From NCBI GenBank assembly GCA_004014935.1, contig CP025321.1, positions 2,232,001-2,296,000 of the forward strand: a stretch of 64,000 nt of DNA. Reading direction: 5' to 3'. A model generated the notes under the pieces. It did not search any database. It saw only the letters and a program-made list of their open reading frames with translations, and had not been told where the DNA came from. The first letter of the stretch is position 1; the number at the start of each line of letters is the position of its first letter. Source of the stretch: Saccharomycopsis malanga. Taxonomy: Eukaryota; Ascomycota; Saccharomycetes; Ascoideales; Saccharomycopsidaceae. Shown here piece by piece: positions 1 to 9,920 of this stretch. The position numbers and the translations under genes were made by a program.

Positions 1-382
1 GCTTCAACTTTCTTTCCTTGAGCAACTTTCTTTGTTCAGCATGCTGCTCTTTTGAAGAAACTTTGTTAGCATTTCCATCATCAAGCTTTTGTCTTTTGGA
101 GTTATCTTCACTGTCCTCTTCTTCTTCCTCCTCATCGGCCTCTGCATCTTTGGTATCATCCAACTCATCCTCCGATTCCGAATCAGCATCATCCAACTCA
201 TCTTCTGATTCAGACGATATCTTGTTGTCCAACTCATCCCCGCTACTCATAGAACTTTCAGAAACATCTCCATCTTCTTCAATCTCCTGTTGTTTCTGTT
301 TCGCTGAAAACTTCTTCTTGTCGCCTTTCGACACCTCCGTACTGCTTCTTTTTACCCCTCTTTTACTACTAATTGGCGCCAT
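1..382 (-). CDS. PUF6: Pumilio-family ribosome assembly / mRNA-binding protein Puf6, N-terminal part
   Basis: The minus-strand frame from the ATG at 380-382 runs off the left edge of the window, so only about 127 codons are visible. The protein begins MAPISSKRGVKRSS, then has a long acidic Ser/Asp/Glu stretch (about residues 37-90), followed by a block ending HAEQRKLLKERKLK. S. cerevisiae Puf6 has the same order: a basic MAP-type start, an acidic stretch, and an HTEQRKLLKERK motif just before the PUF repeats. Puf6 acts in 60S ribosome assembly in the nucleolus and represses ASH1 mRNA translation. The RNA-binding repeats lie outside the window, so the identification rests on this N-terminal signature alone. 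Confidence 0.8.
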   Translation of the reverse strand, partial: MAPISSKRGVKRSSTEVSKGDKKKFSAKQKQQEIEEDGDVSESSMSSGDELDNKISSESEDELDDADSESEDELDDTKDAEADEEEEEEDSEDNSKRQKLDDGNANKVSSKEQHAEQRKLLKERKLK

Positions 383-830
383 GATCCTGCTTTTTATCAA
401 TATTACTTTATCATAGTATTAATCTTTCCCTACTAAAACCTCTTTATGCATGAAATTTTTTCTCCGCAGCCCATCTGCAGAAAAAAATTTTTTTATGCTT
501 CCAGAAAATTGGTATATGTTGATACACGCATAATAGTGCATCAGGAAGCATGCGTGTGTTATAATATACATTAACATTCTAGGTATAACCAAACCATACC
601 AATTTCTTACGTTAATCTAATTTTTACAAGCACATACCGTAAAGTATTGTAAATTGCCAACTTTTAGTAACACCCTTGAAAACAAAAAAGTCAAAAAATA
701 AAAAATGGTTAACCAATGATACCAAAAAACAAAAATCTCATATATGTATGTATATGATAAAAAATAAGAGTAAACAAATATAAAACTTAATAAAAATAAA
801 AATTAACAAAAACTAATAAAAAACCACTCA
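383..830. other. intergenic, PUF6 promoter and MIY1 3' flank
   Basis: AT-rich sequence between the PUF6 start and the MIY1 stop. No open reading frame, RNA gene or retroposon copy was recognised. Confidence 0.6.
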
Positions 831-2633
831 TCACATAAGTATACAGTTGGAATTATGGTCTTTGGACGTCTTTTTATGTGGTTGATTGGCGCCATTCTGG
901 CCCGGTTTCAGCCAAGGTTTCTTATTGAAAATTGCACTGCTACCGGCCGCGGCAGCAGCGGTTGAAGCAGCAGTTTTGGAGTAATTGTTAGAGGCTTTTG
1001 GCTTTTTATGGTATCCTTTCAGCAACTTTTGAGCAACATAGGCGTCCTCTTTCTCTTGCAATATTCTGGCAAGTTTGAAATCCTCAGCAGCAACGTCATC
1101 CTCATCATAGTGATTGAACTCTCCTTGGCTGGTTTTGTACAAATCTTTAGCAAAGTCGGATTCAGGCTTCTGCAAACCAGAGGAAGAGCCTACGGTTTGC
1201 TTACCAGGTTTTGAGGATATAGTATGGGACAAGTCTACAGGAATGAAATTTCTATCGTAAAACTGTTCTTCGGACCCATTGACGGATTTGAGTTCCTGCC
1301 AAACCACGTTCTTGAGGTTTGCAAAGCCCTCGTCGGTGACGAGACAATACAATTCGTACTGTTTGTCATTGGCCTCGTTGTAGGTTGTTCTTTTGAATAA
1401 TGTGCTGAAATGGTCATTGCGGAAGAAGATCACAAACTTGTCTGGCTCGACGATTTGTTTGAGGTTTTCAATCCCGGCGTCTGTGAGCTGGGATCCAGAC
1501 TTGTTTAGCCAGTTTCTTACGTTTTTGGAGTAACTATATAGGATGTCCTGTTGGACAGGAGTTAAAGGCGTGCTTTGTTTGGCGTCAGACTCGACATCTG
1601 ATGAATTAAACGGATTTTGCCCATAAGATGGGTCATCTTCCATGGCCTCATCATCGCTTACTTTTCCTTTACCGTTAGATGGTTTTGTTTCTCTTCTATT
1701 TTCCAACAAATCATCGACATAAATCAAAAAGTTCTGACAGATATCAAAGTTCTTCAAATACTCTATAATCTTGTACTCTTCACAGTCCAGTATGGGACTA
1801 GCGACCCAGCCATGGTATATGCCCAACCCATATGCCTTGAAAAGCGCCACTTCAGCATTGGAACCAGTGCTGCTTGCAGATTCGTCTGTATCTTTGGCAT
1901 CAGCTTCAGCATAGGGACTCTCATCTTTTTCAAGACTGTTCAAGAGTTCTGGCAAAGAGAAACACACGTCTGGGACCGAATTGTCGATTTTGCCAGTGAG
2001 GAAGTTGGCATTGATATTCAATCCTTCGTTAAGATGCGGAAGAAGATCTAGTATTTCTGTTACATTCTCGCTGGCTTTTTCATCCAGTTTTGCTGCAGGT
2101 TGGGTTTCTGCCATTGCAGGCAAGCCAGAATCATGCGAGACAGACTTAGCCAGAGACTTGGAGTCTCCTGACACTAATATCAAGCCCAAGATACCAATGA
2201 TGTCTACAAATGCCACTACGTCTTTACTGTCTACAAGCTTGACAAGCTGCTCCGTTTCCGCGCTCTGAGACGCGGTGTTTGCATCAGCCAGATAGCCCTT
2301 GTGCACCTGGTAGTTGTGCTTTAGCTGGTAATTGAGCATCAACGCATTTACTATGGCTATAAGAGCGCACGGACCGTTTTGGTTCTGGATAAGCACCTTG
2401 GAAACCATCAGCGACCCATACGCAGGATTGAACCACGAGATTGTCTTTGTTCTGAACTTGACATTTTCATGCTTAACTTGCCTGTCAACAGCCGGATTGT
2501 CAAAAGGATTCAAATCTTGAACATCTTCAGCGACATTATCTCCATTTTTCGTATTTTCGGAAATATTGAAAGTTTGAGCTCCCTGAAAGCTCCCATTGCC
2601 ACTGTTAATGGGCTCCCTCATATCAGTAGCCAT
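831..2633 (-). CDS. MIY1: MINDY-family K48-linkage deubiquitinase with C-terminal CaaX box
   Basis: A 600-residue protein starting at MATDMREP. The catalytic domain starts near residue 65 (TISWFNPAYG) with the nucleophile motif QNQNGPCALIA (Cys89) and the catalytic His408 in FRNDHFSTLFK. Other family blocks are visible (FKAYGLGIYHGW near 265-276, YCLVTDEGF). MINDY enzymes trim K48-linked polyubiquitin chains. The protein is much longer than the 360-residue yeast Miy1, owing to an acidic insert (about 315-365) and a C-terminal tail rich in Lys, Ala and Ser. The last four residues are CILM, a good CaaX prenylation signal that predicts membrane anchoring. The ATG at 2631-2633 is the first in frame; the frame is open three codons upstream, but without another ATG. 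Confidence 0.88.
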   Translation of the reverse strand: MATDMREPINSGNGSFQGAQTFNISENTKNGDNVAEDVQDLNPFDNPAVDRQVKHENVKFRTKTISWFNPAYGSLMVSKVLIQNQNGPCALIAIVNALMLNYQLKHNYQVHKGYLADANTASQSAETEQLVKLVDSKDVVAFVDIIGILGLILVSGDSKSLAKSVSHDSGLPAMAETQPAAKLDEKASENVTEILDLLPHLNEGLNINANFLTGKIDNSVPDVCFSLPELLNSLEKDESPYAEADAKDTDESASSTGSNAEVALFKAYGLGIYHGWVASPILDCEEYKIIEYLKNFDICQNFLIYVDDLLENRRETKPSNGKGKVSDDEAMEDDPSYGQNPFNSSDVESDAKQSTPLTPVQQDILYSYSKNVRNWLNKSGSQLTDAGIENLKQIVEPDKFVIFFRNDHFSTLFKRTTYNEANDKQYELYCLVTDEGFANLKNVVWQELKSVNGSEEQFYDRNFIPVDLSHTISSKPGKQTVGSSSGLQKPESDFAKDLYKTSQGEFNHYDEDDVAAEDFKLARILQEKEDAYVAQKLLKGYHKKPKASNNYSKTAASTAAAAAGSSAIFNKKPWLKPGQNGANQPHKKTSKDHNSNCILM

Positions 2634-3569
2634 CTTGATCACTTCGGTTAGCCTTCTATACTCCTAATGCTTGCACTGTATAGCCTTCCCTACTAATAGA
2701 TGCTCTGGCCCGGATCCACCATTTTGGAGGGTCAGCTGACCAGTACAGGAATATGCATAAATATGCAGTAATACATATGTATGCGTCATAGCACATTACC
2801 ATGCATAGTCTCGCATATCGTCAAGGATAGAGGCATAAGCTATATAATCTGCTAGTAATTCAGGAGGGCTGGGGCGAGCAATTGCTGGAGGTAAGCAATT
2901 AGGGCGAGCCAGACAGGGGGAGAGAGATCTTATTTGGAGAACAACAACTGTATGTAACTAGTTGGCTGATCCCAGAGCAAGTCCGAAAATTGTATTTTTA
3001 TGCGGATTGCAGTTGAAAAGTTGGTTAGGTTGAATATGTAAAGAATGACGTAGTGAACAAAATAAGGATGAAAAGATTAAACAGAAGGTGGAGTCTTAAG
3101 GTCCGTAGACACCAGAAAGCACGGTAAAGGCGTGGAGGTTGAACTGTATTGCACTGCTAGTGGCTGAAAGGCCATATAAGGTTGAATATATGTATATATA
3201 TATGTAAGGTAGAAACCGATTAACTTACCTCAAAATTAATTCAGGGCGAAACAGCTGAAACAGCATACAGTTGAACAGGATTTGCCAATTCATTTGGACA
3301 AGTATTATGCATAGAAAAGGCAAGGGGGTAGGCGGTATTATTGGCTGGCGAGTGTACACTGAAATGGAGATCCCCGGTTACGCATAGAACTGACCAGCCA
3401 TCTCATCGCGATGACCCGTCAACACTCAGGCCAATCTTGTTTCTTTTAAAAGTATATCAACATAAAGAAGCCACATTTGCGGCTTGTGTTGGGCCAGTAG
3501 TATAATAGACAGTATTCGAACTGCATCCAAACTGCGCCTAGAAGAGCCATCCATCTTTTGTCAAACACA
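2634..3569. other. intergenic, divergent promoter region
   Basis: 936 bp between two divergently transcribed genes, containing a short TA-rich run near 3190-3205. No RNA gene or retroposon copy was recognised. Confidence 0.6.
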
Positions 3570-4589
3570 ATGAATGTCAGCGCATCTACCAATTCGTATT
3601 ACATTGACAAATCGTCAGGAGCCACTGTTAGGCTCATAACAGCTGGTAAACAGACCCAGGACTTGCTTCCTGAGCGGACTCCCCAGGAGTTCTTTCTACG
3701 TGGAAGTGGCCGTGCTGTGAGTGGAGGCAGTAGAACTGTTAATGCCAAAGTGTCCGGCCAGACCAAGGTGATTCTGAAAAGACCTGCTGCTGAGCGGATT
3801 GTGTATGAGTTGGATGGCGTTGAGATCAATCCGGTAGACATATTGTTCCAAAAGCCACCAATGACCAAAGAGGAAAAGTTTAAAGAGTTTATGAAAGAGA
3901 AACGCAAGCTGGCCAAGGTGAAGTTTATGAAATTCAAAGAGCAGAATGAACGAATTGCTGCTCAAAACGATGCCAATCCTCTTGAGTTTGACGTAAGCTT
4001 CCGTAAAACATTGTCTGGGCTCAAACATGCTGCCAAGGAGAATAAACAGCAAAGAACCAGGAAAATCCAATCTTGTCCAGCAACCGATTATAACCATATC
4101 AGTGTGACAAAGCGAAATCAGAAAAAACGTCCTTCTCCAGCTAATAACAGAAACCATTCGTCATCTTTCAATCCGTTTCCAAGCTCCACTGCTGCAGTAG
4201 ATCATCCAGAGAACAGCAAAGAGGACCCAACACAACTGCCAGAGCCAACAGAACCACCTATTGCTGCTTCCAGTATCACTAAAGCAATCTGGAATTGCAT
4301 CAATTATTACTGGGACGTTTCCAAAAACCCTCAAGATACAGCCAAAGATCAGAATCTGGACATTGTCGATACAAGGCCTGTTGTCAGAAAGGTTTATAAG
4401 AGACAAAAGAACGGATTGCTAGTCTTGGTTGATTCTGCTGAAGCCAAAATTGACTCCAGAAGAACTACCACCAACAAAACCCAACCTTCAGAACATCAAC
4501 GGTCTGAAACATCTTCACGTCCTTCTGTTCCAACAGAAAAATCCTCCTCAATATGGAACATCTTCAAACTGGGCCTTTTTACTTATTGA
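3570..4589 (+). CDS. unknown Lys-rich protein, 339 aa
   Basis: An open frame starting at the ATG at 3570 (MNVSASTNSYYIDKS) and ending TGA. I do not recognise the family. Residues 1-90 have mixed composition and could be folded (IVYELDGVEINPVDILF near 77-95). Residues 95-145 are highly charged and probably helical (KEEKFKEFMKEKRKLAKVKF). The rest is basic and Ser/Pro/Asn-rich, hence probably disordered, apart from two short aromatic segments (AIWNCINYYWDV, and SSIWNIFKLGLFTY at the very C terminus). It sits between MIY1 and OXR1, divergent from the former. Length, a proper start and yeast-like codon use support a real gene. A nuclear or ribosome-related role is possible from composition only. 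Confidence 0.7.
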   Translation: MNVSASTNSYYIDKSSGATVRLITAGKQTQDLLPERTPQEFFLRGSGRAVSGGSRTVNAKVSGQTKVILKRPAAERIVYELDGVEINPVDILFQKPPMTKEEKFKEFMKEKRKLAKVKFMKFKEQNERIAAQNDANPLEFDVSFRKTLSGLKHAAKENKQQRTRKIQSCPATDYNHISVTKRNQKKRPSPANNRNHSSSFNPFPSSTAAVDHPENSKEDPTQLPEPTEPPIAASSITKAIWNCINYYWDVSKNPQDTAKDQNLDIVDTRPVVRKVYKRQKNGLLVLVDSAEAKIDSRRTTTNKTQPSEHQRSETSSRPSVPTEKSSSIWNIFKLGLFTY

Positions 4590-5348
4590 GGCTTCTTGTA
4601 CTATTAGCCAATATCGAATATAGGTGATGTTGGCTAATTGATATAGCTGATTTTGGCATTGCCGCCATTTTGCATTGTTTTGTTATTATTCTTTTCGCAT
4701 TTTACTGTTGTTGCATTGCTTTTATAGAAATTAGTCTAATAAGATTTACTGTTTTCATTATATGTGTTTCTATTGAAGTAGGTTGGAATTATGTTAAGAA
4801 TGGGTAATACGTCAGAAACATGTTAGGGACTACAGAAGTTTAACCATTGAGAATATCAAGACTCAGAGTTTTGACTTGTAAATAGTCCAGTGCTTTTTCG
4901 TATCTTGTGATAATCAAATTAAAGCTCTTTATTTATCATAAGCGCGCTATAATTTCGCTTCAAATGACCGGACTATTGCAATAAATCATGTATATATACA
5001 TATTTACAATGTAAATCATCAGTTATCTCAACTAATCAGTTGAGCCAATCTTCTATTAATATTATATATAAACAATTACAAGATTTAACTCCAATATTGG
5101 CACTACTTGAAGAATACATTGAAAACTATTTTGACCGTTATTGTAGATCGCAAGGTAGGAAAAACTGAAACATAATTACACACGTTAGTAACTCCTCATT
5201 CATCCCATATAAATCAGAATATTATACAAGTTGCCAAGTAAAAGCTATTGTTTATATTGGAAAGAAAGAGATCCATCTACACCATTGACAGCAAAGATAG
5301 AAAAAACGCAAGCAAGCAAACGGAACTAGAAAACATCTTTTCATCTTG
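4590..5348. other. intergenic, OXR1 promoter
   Basis: AT-rich sequence. The last 60 bp before the OXR1 start are A-rich, as in many yeast 5' leaders. No other feature was recognised. Confidence 0.55.
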
Positions 5349-6428
5349 ATGACCACCAAATCAGAGGACTCCACATCAACAGACAACCAAAGCTCCTACA
5401 AAGGATCGTTCAGAGACACCATCAACAGGCGGTTCAAAGGGTTTCGGGCGCCGTCATTTACTGGATACGGTTCTAGACCCAGTTCCAAAGACATAGGCAA
5501 GAGCGCTAATAAAAGCTGCGAGAATCTTATCAACACCAACAAAATGACGTCTGACACATCTACAGAGCTTGAGATGCCGCCATTGACTCCTCTCACATTG
5601 ACGGGCTATAAGTCGAGCACCAAGAACCGGCTTCTTTCCAACGAATTGGCGGAGGATATACGTAATCTCATAGCTTCCAGACTACAATTGTATAGTGAAT
5701 GGAAATTGCTATATTCGCTCGAACAACATGGTGCATCATTGAACACTTTGTATACGAGGACTTCTCCGGATTTTGAGAAAACGTCAAACAATATTCACTC
5801 GTTGAACCAATCCTACAACTACTCCACCACTTACAACACATATTCCAACAACCACCAGAAGAAGCTGGGTTACATTTTGGTGGTGAAAGACTCCAAAGGA
5901 AATATCTTTGGGGCTTTTTCTAATGAATATTTCCATCCAAGCGATAACCGTAGATTCTATGGAAATGGGGAATGTTTTCTATGGAAATGTAAAAATAACA
6001 ATTGTTTCACCATTAACAAATCCAAAGATTCGAATAAAATCCAACGCACTTTATCGAGAAGCAACACTGATGCCTCAGAAACGAAAGCTTTTTCTAACAG
6101 CCCTCCTAATGACGAAGAAGTCATAGAGGAATCAGACCAACATACAAATCAACAAGAACATCACGGTTGCGATGCTGCAAACCCTTCTTATGAACAACAT
6201 TTGCAGTTCTTTGCTTATCCTTACACTGGATTGAACGATTTTATCATATATAGCACCAAAAACTTTCTTTCTTTAGGTGTTGGCGATGGCCATTATGGAT
6301 TGTGGATTGACAGCGACTTGATTAATGGTGTGAGCTACAGAACACTCACTTTTGGTAATGAGCCCCTCAGTGACGCTGGTACAAAGTTTAAAATCAACAA
6401 TGTTGAGTTATGGAAAGTCGGTGGTTGA
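5349..6428 (+). CDS. OXR1: TLDc-domain protein Oxr1
   Basis: A 359-residue protein. The TLDc domain fills roughly residues 95-359: a helical start (LASRLQLYSEWKLLYSL, HGASLNTLY), the strand GYILVVKDSKGNIFGAF, the FYGNGECFLWK block, and the glycine-rich end LGVGDGHYGLWIDSDL, TFGNEPLSD and NVELWKVG. Oxr1 proteins protect against oxidative stress, and yeast Oxr1 promotes V-ATPase disassembly. The protein is longer than the 273-residue S. cerevisiae protein because of a Ser/Thr-rich N-terminal tail (about 1-85) and a polar insert within the domain (about 225-275). Methionine 1 is taken at 5349, immediately after a TTG in the same frame. It is part of the MIY1-OXR1-Smr-APL5 group also found on S. 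cerevisiae chromosome XVI. Confidence 0.9.
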   Translation: MTTKSEDSTSTDNQSSYKGSFRDTINRRFKGFRAPSFTGYGSRPSSKDIGKSANKSCENLINTNKMTSDTSTELEMPPLTPLTLTGYKSSTKNRLLSNELAEDIRNLIASRLQLYSEWKLLYSLEQHGASLNTLYTRTSPDFEKTSNNIHSLNQSYNYSTTYNTYSNNHQKKLGYILVVKDSKGNIFGAFSNEYFHPSDNRRFYGNGECFLWKCKNNNCFTINKSKDSNKIQRTLSRSNTDASETKAFSNSPPNDEEVIEESDQHTNQQEHHGCDAANPSYEQHLQFFAYPYTGLNDFIIYSTKNFLSLGVGDGHYGLWIDSDLINGVSYRTLTFGNEPLSDAGTKFKINNVELWKVGG

Positions 6429-7106
6429 TATATTGTGACCTTTTTTGATTTGCTCTATGGTTTGTTTTGTTTTGACTTTTATTTTAATTTTTCTCTTGTT
6501 TGTTATTGCTTCAATTCTTTCAAATCTCTGTTTTCCGAATCGAAAAGTGAATATCTTTAGCTTATATATTGTTTTTACTGTTTGTCTCTCTTATGACCAA
6601 TTCTTGATTACACATTACATGCCTATGGCGATTGTATGTCTCGTAAATCGTGTAATACTCACCGTCTGGATTTCAAAATGTTCATTCGAAATAGCAGAAA
6701 TACTGATTATTGCAACCAATATATATTGGACAACAGATATAAGATTATCATATTTATTATTCAGAATAGCAAACCAGAGGAAATCCTACTTATAAACTAC
6801 ACTTTAATGTCAACTGAATCCACAAGAGATTCAGGCCACAGCACTTTGCTTTCTAGCTACTCTTCCTTTAAACTCTACACGTCACACATGAAAACTATAT
6901 AAACACAGTCCATAAATCAATGGACTGTCCAATGAATGAATAGCTTTTACAAGTTTCCAAAAAGGACCAGCGTTATCAAACGATCATAAACACGATATGT
7001 AGTAGTAAGTCAAGATCGCACCGAATCTTTTTCGCAATATTATAGCGTAGATTATACATACTAAACCGCGGTTTTATAAAACATTACTGATATCATCATC
7101 ACAACA
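6429..7106. other. intergenic
   Basis: Between two plus-strand genes. Short open frames here are AT-rich and show no family signature. Nothing else was recognised. Confidence 0.55.
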
Positions 7107-7845
7107 ATGAGCAAAATCGATGATGCTAATGACGATAATGACGATAATAGGGCCAAGCCCCCTGTGGAACCAGCCCATCGGAGAGCTCCTAGTATAGATT
7201 CTCTGCTGTTTGCTGTTGGAAGTGGAATAACCAACCAAATGAAATCACATTATTCGTCACCATTAGCCCAGGCCTCTAATTTGAATGCTAATGACAGCGA
7301 GTCCATATCTTCATATGGCGCTTCTAGTAATGATAGTGGCTCAGCACAAGGCGAGTTTCAAAACTTTAATTCGGTTGACTATTTGTTCAATTCATTGAAT
7401 AATGCTATGAACAATAACAATAGTATTTTAGACCGAGCACTCGTAAGTCAGGCACAAACGTATGTAATTTTGACCTTTAATTTGCTCACAGCCAGTTTAT
7501 TAACAAACTAGCTCGGGAATAATCAAAGCTAAATCTGTAGAGTTGAAAAATTTGGAAAAAGAAGTTGCTATAAAGTTGGACATTTTGAAAAGTAACATTA
7601 CTGGCGATACTTCAAAACTGTCTATCAATCTTACTGCTGGCGGTTCTAAAAAGTCGTTCAAAGAAATATTCAGCAATTGCCAAAAAAACCTCGTATGGTG
7701 TGAACGACATTTGAACAAGTTGAATGAAAAGGTCAATAATCAATATCCTATAGAGTATAATGAAGCAAAAGAGCAAGTCATGTCAAGATCATCGTTTAAT
7801 AGAACAGATGATGTTGATAGACAGTTTTTACGTCATAATGAATAA
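7107..7845 (+). CDS. KxDL/KXD1-like protein, spliced (tentative BLOC-1 subunit)
   Basis: Two open segments join through a 52-nt intron: exon 1 7107-7459, intron 7460-7511 (donor GTATGT, branch-like TTATTAAC, acceptor CTAG), exon 2 7512-7845. The GTAAGT at 7443 is rejected because it would put exon 2 out of frame. The product is about 228 residues: an acidic, Ser-rich N-terminus with RRAPSIDSLLF, then FNSVDYLFNSLNNAM. A helical C-terminal half follows, with KAKSVELKNLEKEVAIKLDIL and YPIEYNEAKEQV. The KLDIL segment in a coiled-coil context resembles the KxDL family, whose yeast member Kxd1 is part of the endosomal BLOC-1 complex. The splice model is fairly secure; the family name is a suggestion. 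Confidence 0.55.
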
Positions 7846-7894
7846 ATAGACATATAATTGGTTATTGGATGAAATCCAACACATTACAGATTAA

Positions 7895-8215
7895 ATATAG
7901 TAACAAAATTACCAATGATTGAAGTAAAGTACCAATTTTGATTGAATTAAGTAACAAAATTACCAATGATTGAAATAAAATAACAAAATTACCAATGATT
8001 GAAATAAAATAACAAAATTACCAATGATTGAAATAAAATAGCAAAATCACCAATACTTGAAATAAAATAACAAAATTACCAATTTTGATTAAAGTATAAA
8101 AAAAAAATCACCAATTTTGATCAAAGTAAAAAAAACAACAACAAAGTTACCAATTTTGATCAAGATAAAGTAACAAAATCACCTATTTTGAGTAAAATCA
8201 TTAATTTTGCTGGAC
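7895..8215. repeat. degenerate minisatellite, unit about 29 bp
   Basis: Tandem units built around ACAAAATTACCAATGATTG and AAATAAAATA are repeated about ten times, clean in the centre (7955-8040) and decayed at the edges (variants with TTTTGATTAAAG). The array fills the convergent gap between the KXD1-like gene and the Smr-domain gene. No coding potential. Confidence 0.85.
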
Positions 8216-8272
8216 ATAAACAACAAAACAAAATTACTAAACATCAATAAAAAAAGTAGATCAAAAACTCTC

Positions 8273-9057
8273 CTATTTACTATAATTCTTAATACAAAAG
8301 CATAAAAGTTGCAACAAACCATCGATAAGAGGATTGCCAGTATTTCCATTGTTCTGGTTCTGGTTTTGCTGGTTATTATGGTGTGGCTGTTGATGATTAT
8401 TATACTGTGGTTGTGGTTGATGTTGAGGCTGTTGAGACATTCCCCAGTTAGGATTAATAGTACCACCAGCATATTTAATAATCAAAACACCAGCATTGTC
8501 AGGATCCACATGGCAATTCAAGTTTGATTCACGACATAATTCTGTCACTGCTGGTTTAAGTTTTGCTACACCATTCTTAGAATGTAAACCTTTTCCTACA
8601 ATAACATGAAGCTCACTTTGGCCATGGGCAATGTCGCTGTTTATTCTTTTTTTCAAAATCTCTTCTGCCTCTGCAACAAACAATCCATGGAGATCAATTT
8701 CATTGGATTCGCTGTCCAAATTGTTGGTACGAAACACATAATCTGCTGCCTGGTCATTGTATCGATCTCCTTTCTCCTGTTCCTCTTTAGCTTTCAAAGA
8801 AAGCTCGTGTGCCAACTCCTTTTCTCCATTCTGATACGCCTGCTGGGATTCATGGGACAACTCTTTTCTTCTCTGGAACGCTTGATTTGCAAGTCTTCTG
8901 AGTTTTTGGTACTCTGCATCACTAACATGGTTATAATCCCTTTGGTCAGAAGCTGGAATTGTTAGTCCACTTTTTTATCTGCTTTGAAACGGTTTATTTA
9001 AATTTACATACTCGTCAAAAGAACTCCTCTTGACTGAACTTCAGTAGCAGCATTCAT
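8273..9057 (-). CDS. DUF1771-Smr domain protein, spliced (YPL199C-like)
   Basis: Exon 1 is 9012-9057 (minus), the intron 8953-9011 (59 nt; donor GTATGT, branch GACTAAC, acceptor CCAG), and exon 2 8273-8952; the product is 241 residues. Splicing restores the whole DUF1771 helical region (DAEYQKLRRLANQAFQRRKE through GEKELAHELSLKAK). The Smr domain follows with its signature NEIDLHGLFVAEA, then HVIVGKGLHSKNG and AGVLIIKY. The C-terminal 50 residues are Gln/His/Asn-rich. Length and domain order match S. cerevisiae YPL199C (240 aa). Smr domains bind or cleave nucleic acid; the function of this subfamily is unsettled. The intron sits near the 5' end, as is usual in yeasts. Confidence 0.9.
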
Positions 9058-9324
9058 TCTGATAATCTACAGTTTGTCAAGTTTTGCTTAAACACTATTA
9101 GAACACTATTGGAATGTATATTGAAAACAGAACAGTTGAACATTCTGGTCTTAACCTGCTTTTTTTCATGGTCAAGAACTGAAACGCCAAGTTGGTTTCC
9201 TAACTTGTCAATCTTTTTTTCTTATTTACCGTATCCTGTTCCATCTTGCAGATCGTCGCTGCAGGTTGGCTGTTTGCAGTGGGGCCAGGGCGAGTAACTG
9301 ACCATGAATTATATATGATTCTAC

Positions 9325-9595
9325 ATTATAATAATCTCAAGCCCAGTACATTTCAATTTGTATATACGTGAATTTGTATATACGTGAGATGTAAAGGGGT
9401 TCGGCAAAACTCAGTGAGGGAAACCCAATCATGTCCTGGTCATCATGATTTTTTTATTCCATAGATTGGAAAGTAGTCATCATCGTAAAACCAGTGAGTA
9501 AAAGTGTCGTCTTGGGAATCGAACCGTGTTCCTGTTAGGTCTTGTTTTTCTCTTCTCCTAGAGCGCGGACCATTAAGCCAAATGGCCCAGTGGCC
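9325..9595 (-). repeat. SINE-A copy 1, near full length, minus
   Basis: Read on the minus strand it has the tRNA-like head (B box GGTTCGATTCCC at about 9517-9528), the body with the CATGATTGGGTTTCCC motif, and a tail ending near 9325. It lies in the APL5 3' flank in the same orientation as APL5. The rest of 9058-9920 is AT-rich with no gene recognised. Confidence 0.85.
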
Positions 9596-9920
9596 ATGAT
9601 TTTACATTGCTCAAATTAATATGGAAAATAACTATATTATTGTATTATGCATACGTGAGAATGAAATCAATGTTGAATCAGTAAAACTGTAAATTTGCAA
9701 TTCCCACTTTTTTTCAATGATTTAAAACTTCAACTTGTTACTGGCTAATTTTATTTTCAATCTCCCTAACACTCATTCAGTATCATCTTAAATGGGTTGA
9801 TAGCTCCATATATAATGACAAAATATACAGTGTATATATTGCTTTACCCCAGTTTGATAGAAAAAGGAAAAATGAGACCCGTAGGACAAGAAAACTCGAA
9901 TAATTTACAATTTACCACTA

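Noticed and set aside
7443-7511. GTAAGT donor at 7443 in the KXD1-like gene
   Set aside because: Use of this donor puts exon 2 in a closed frame; the GTATGT at 7460 gives a continuous protein.
7895-8215. CRISPR-like array
   Set aside because: A eukaryotic minisatellite with directly abutting, decaying units and no distinct spacers.
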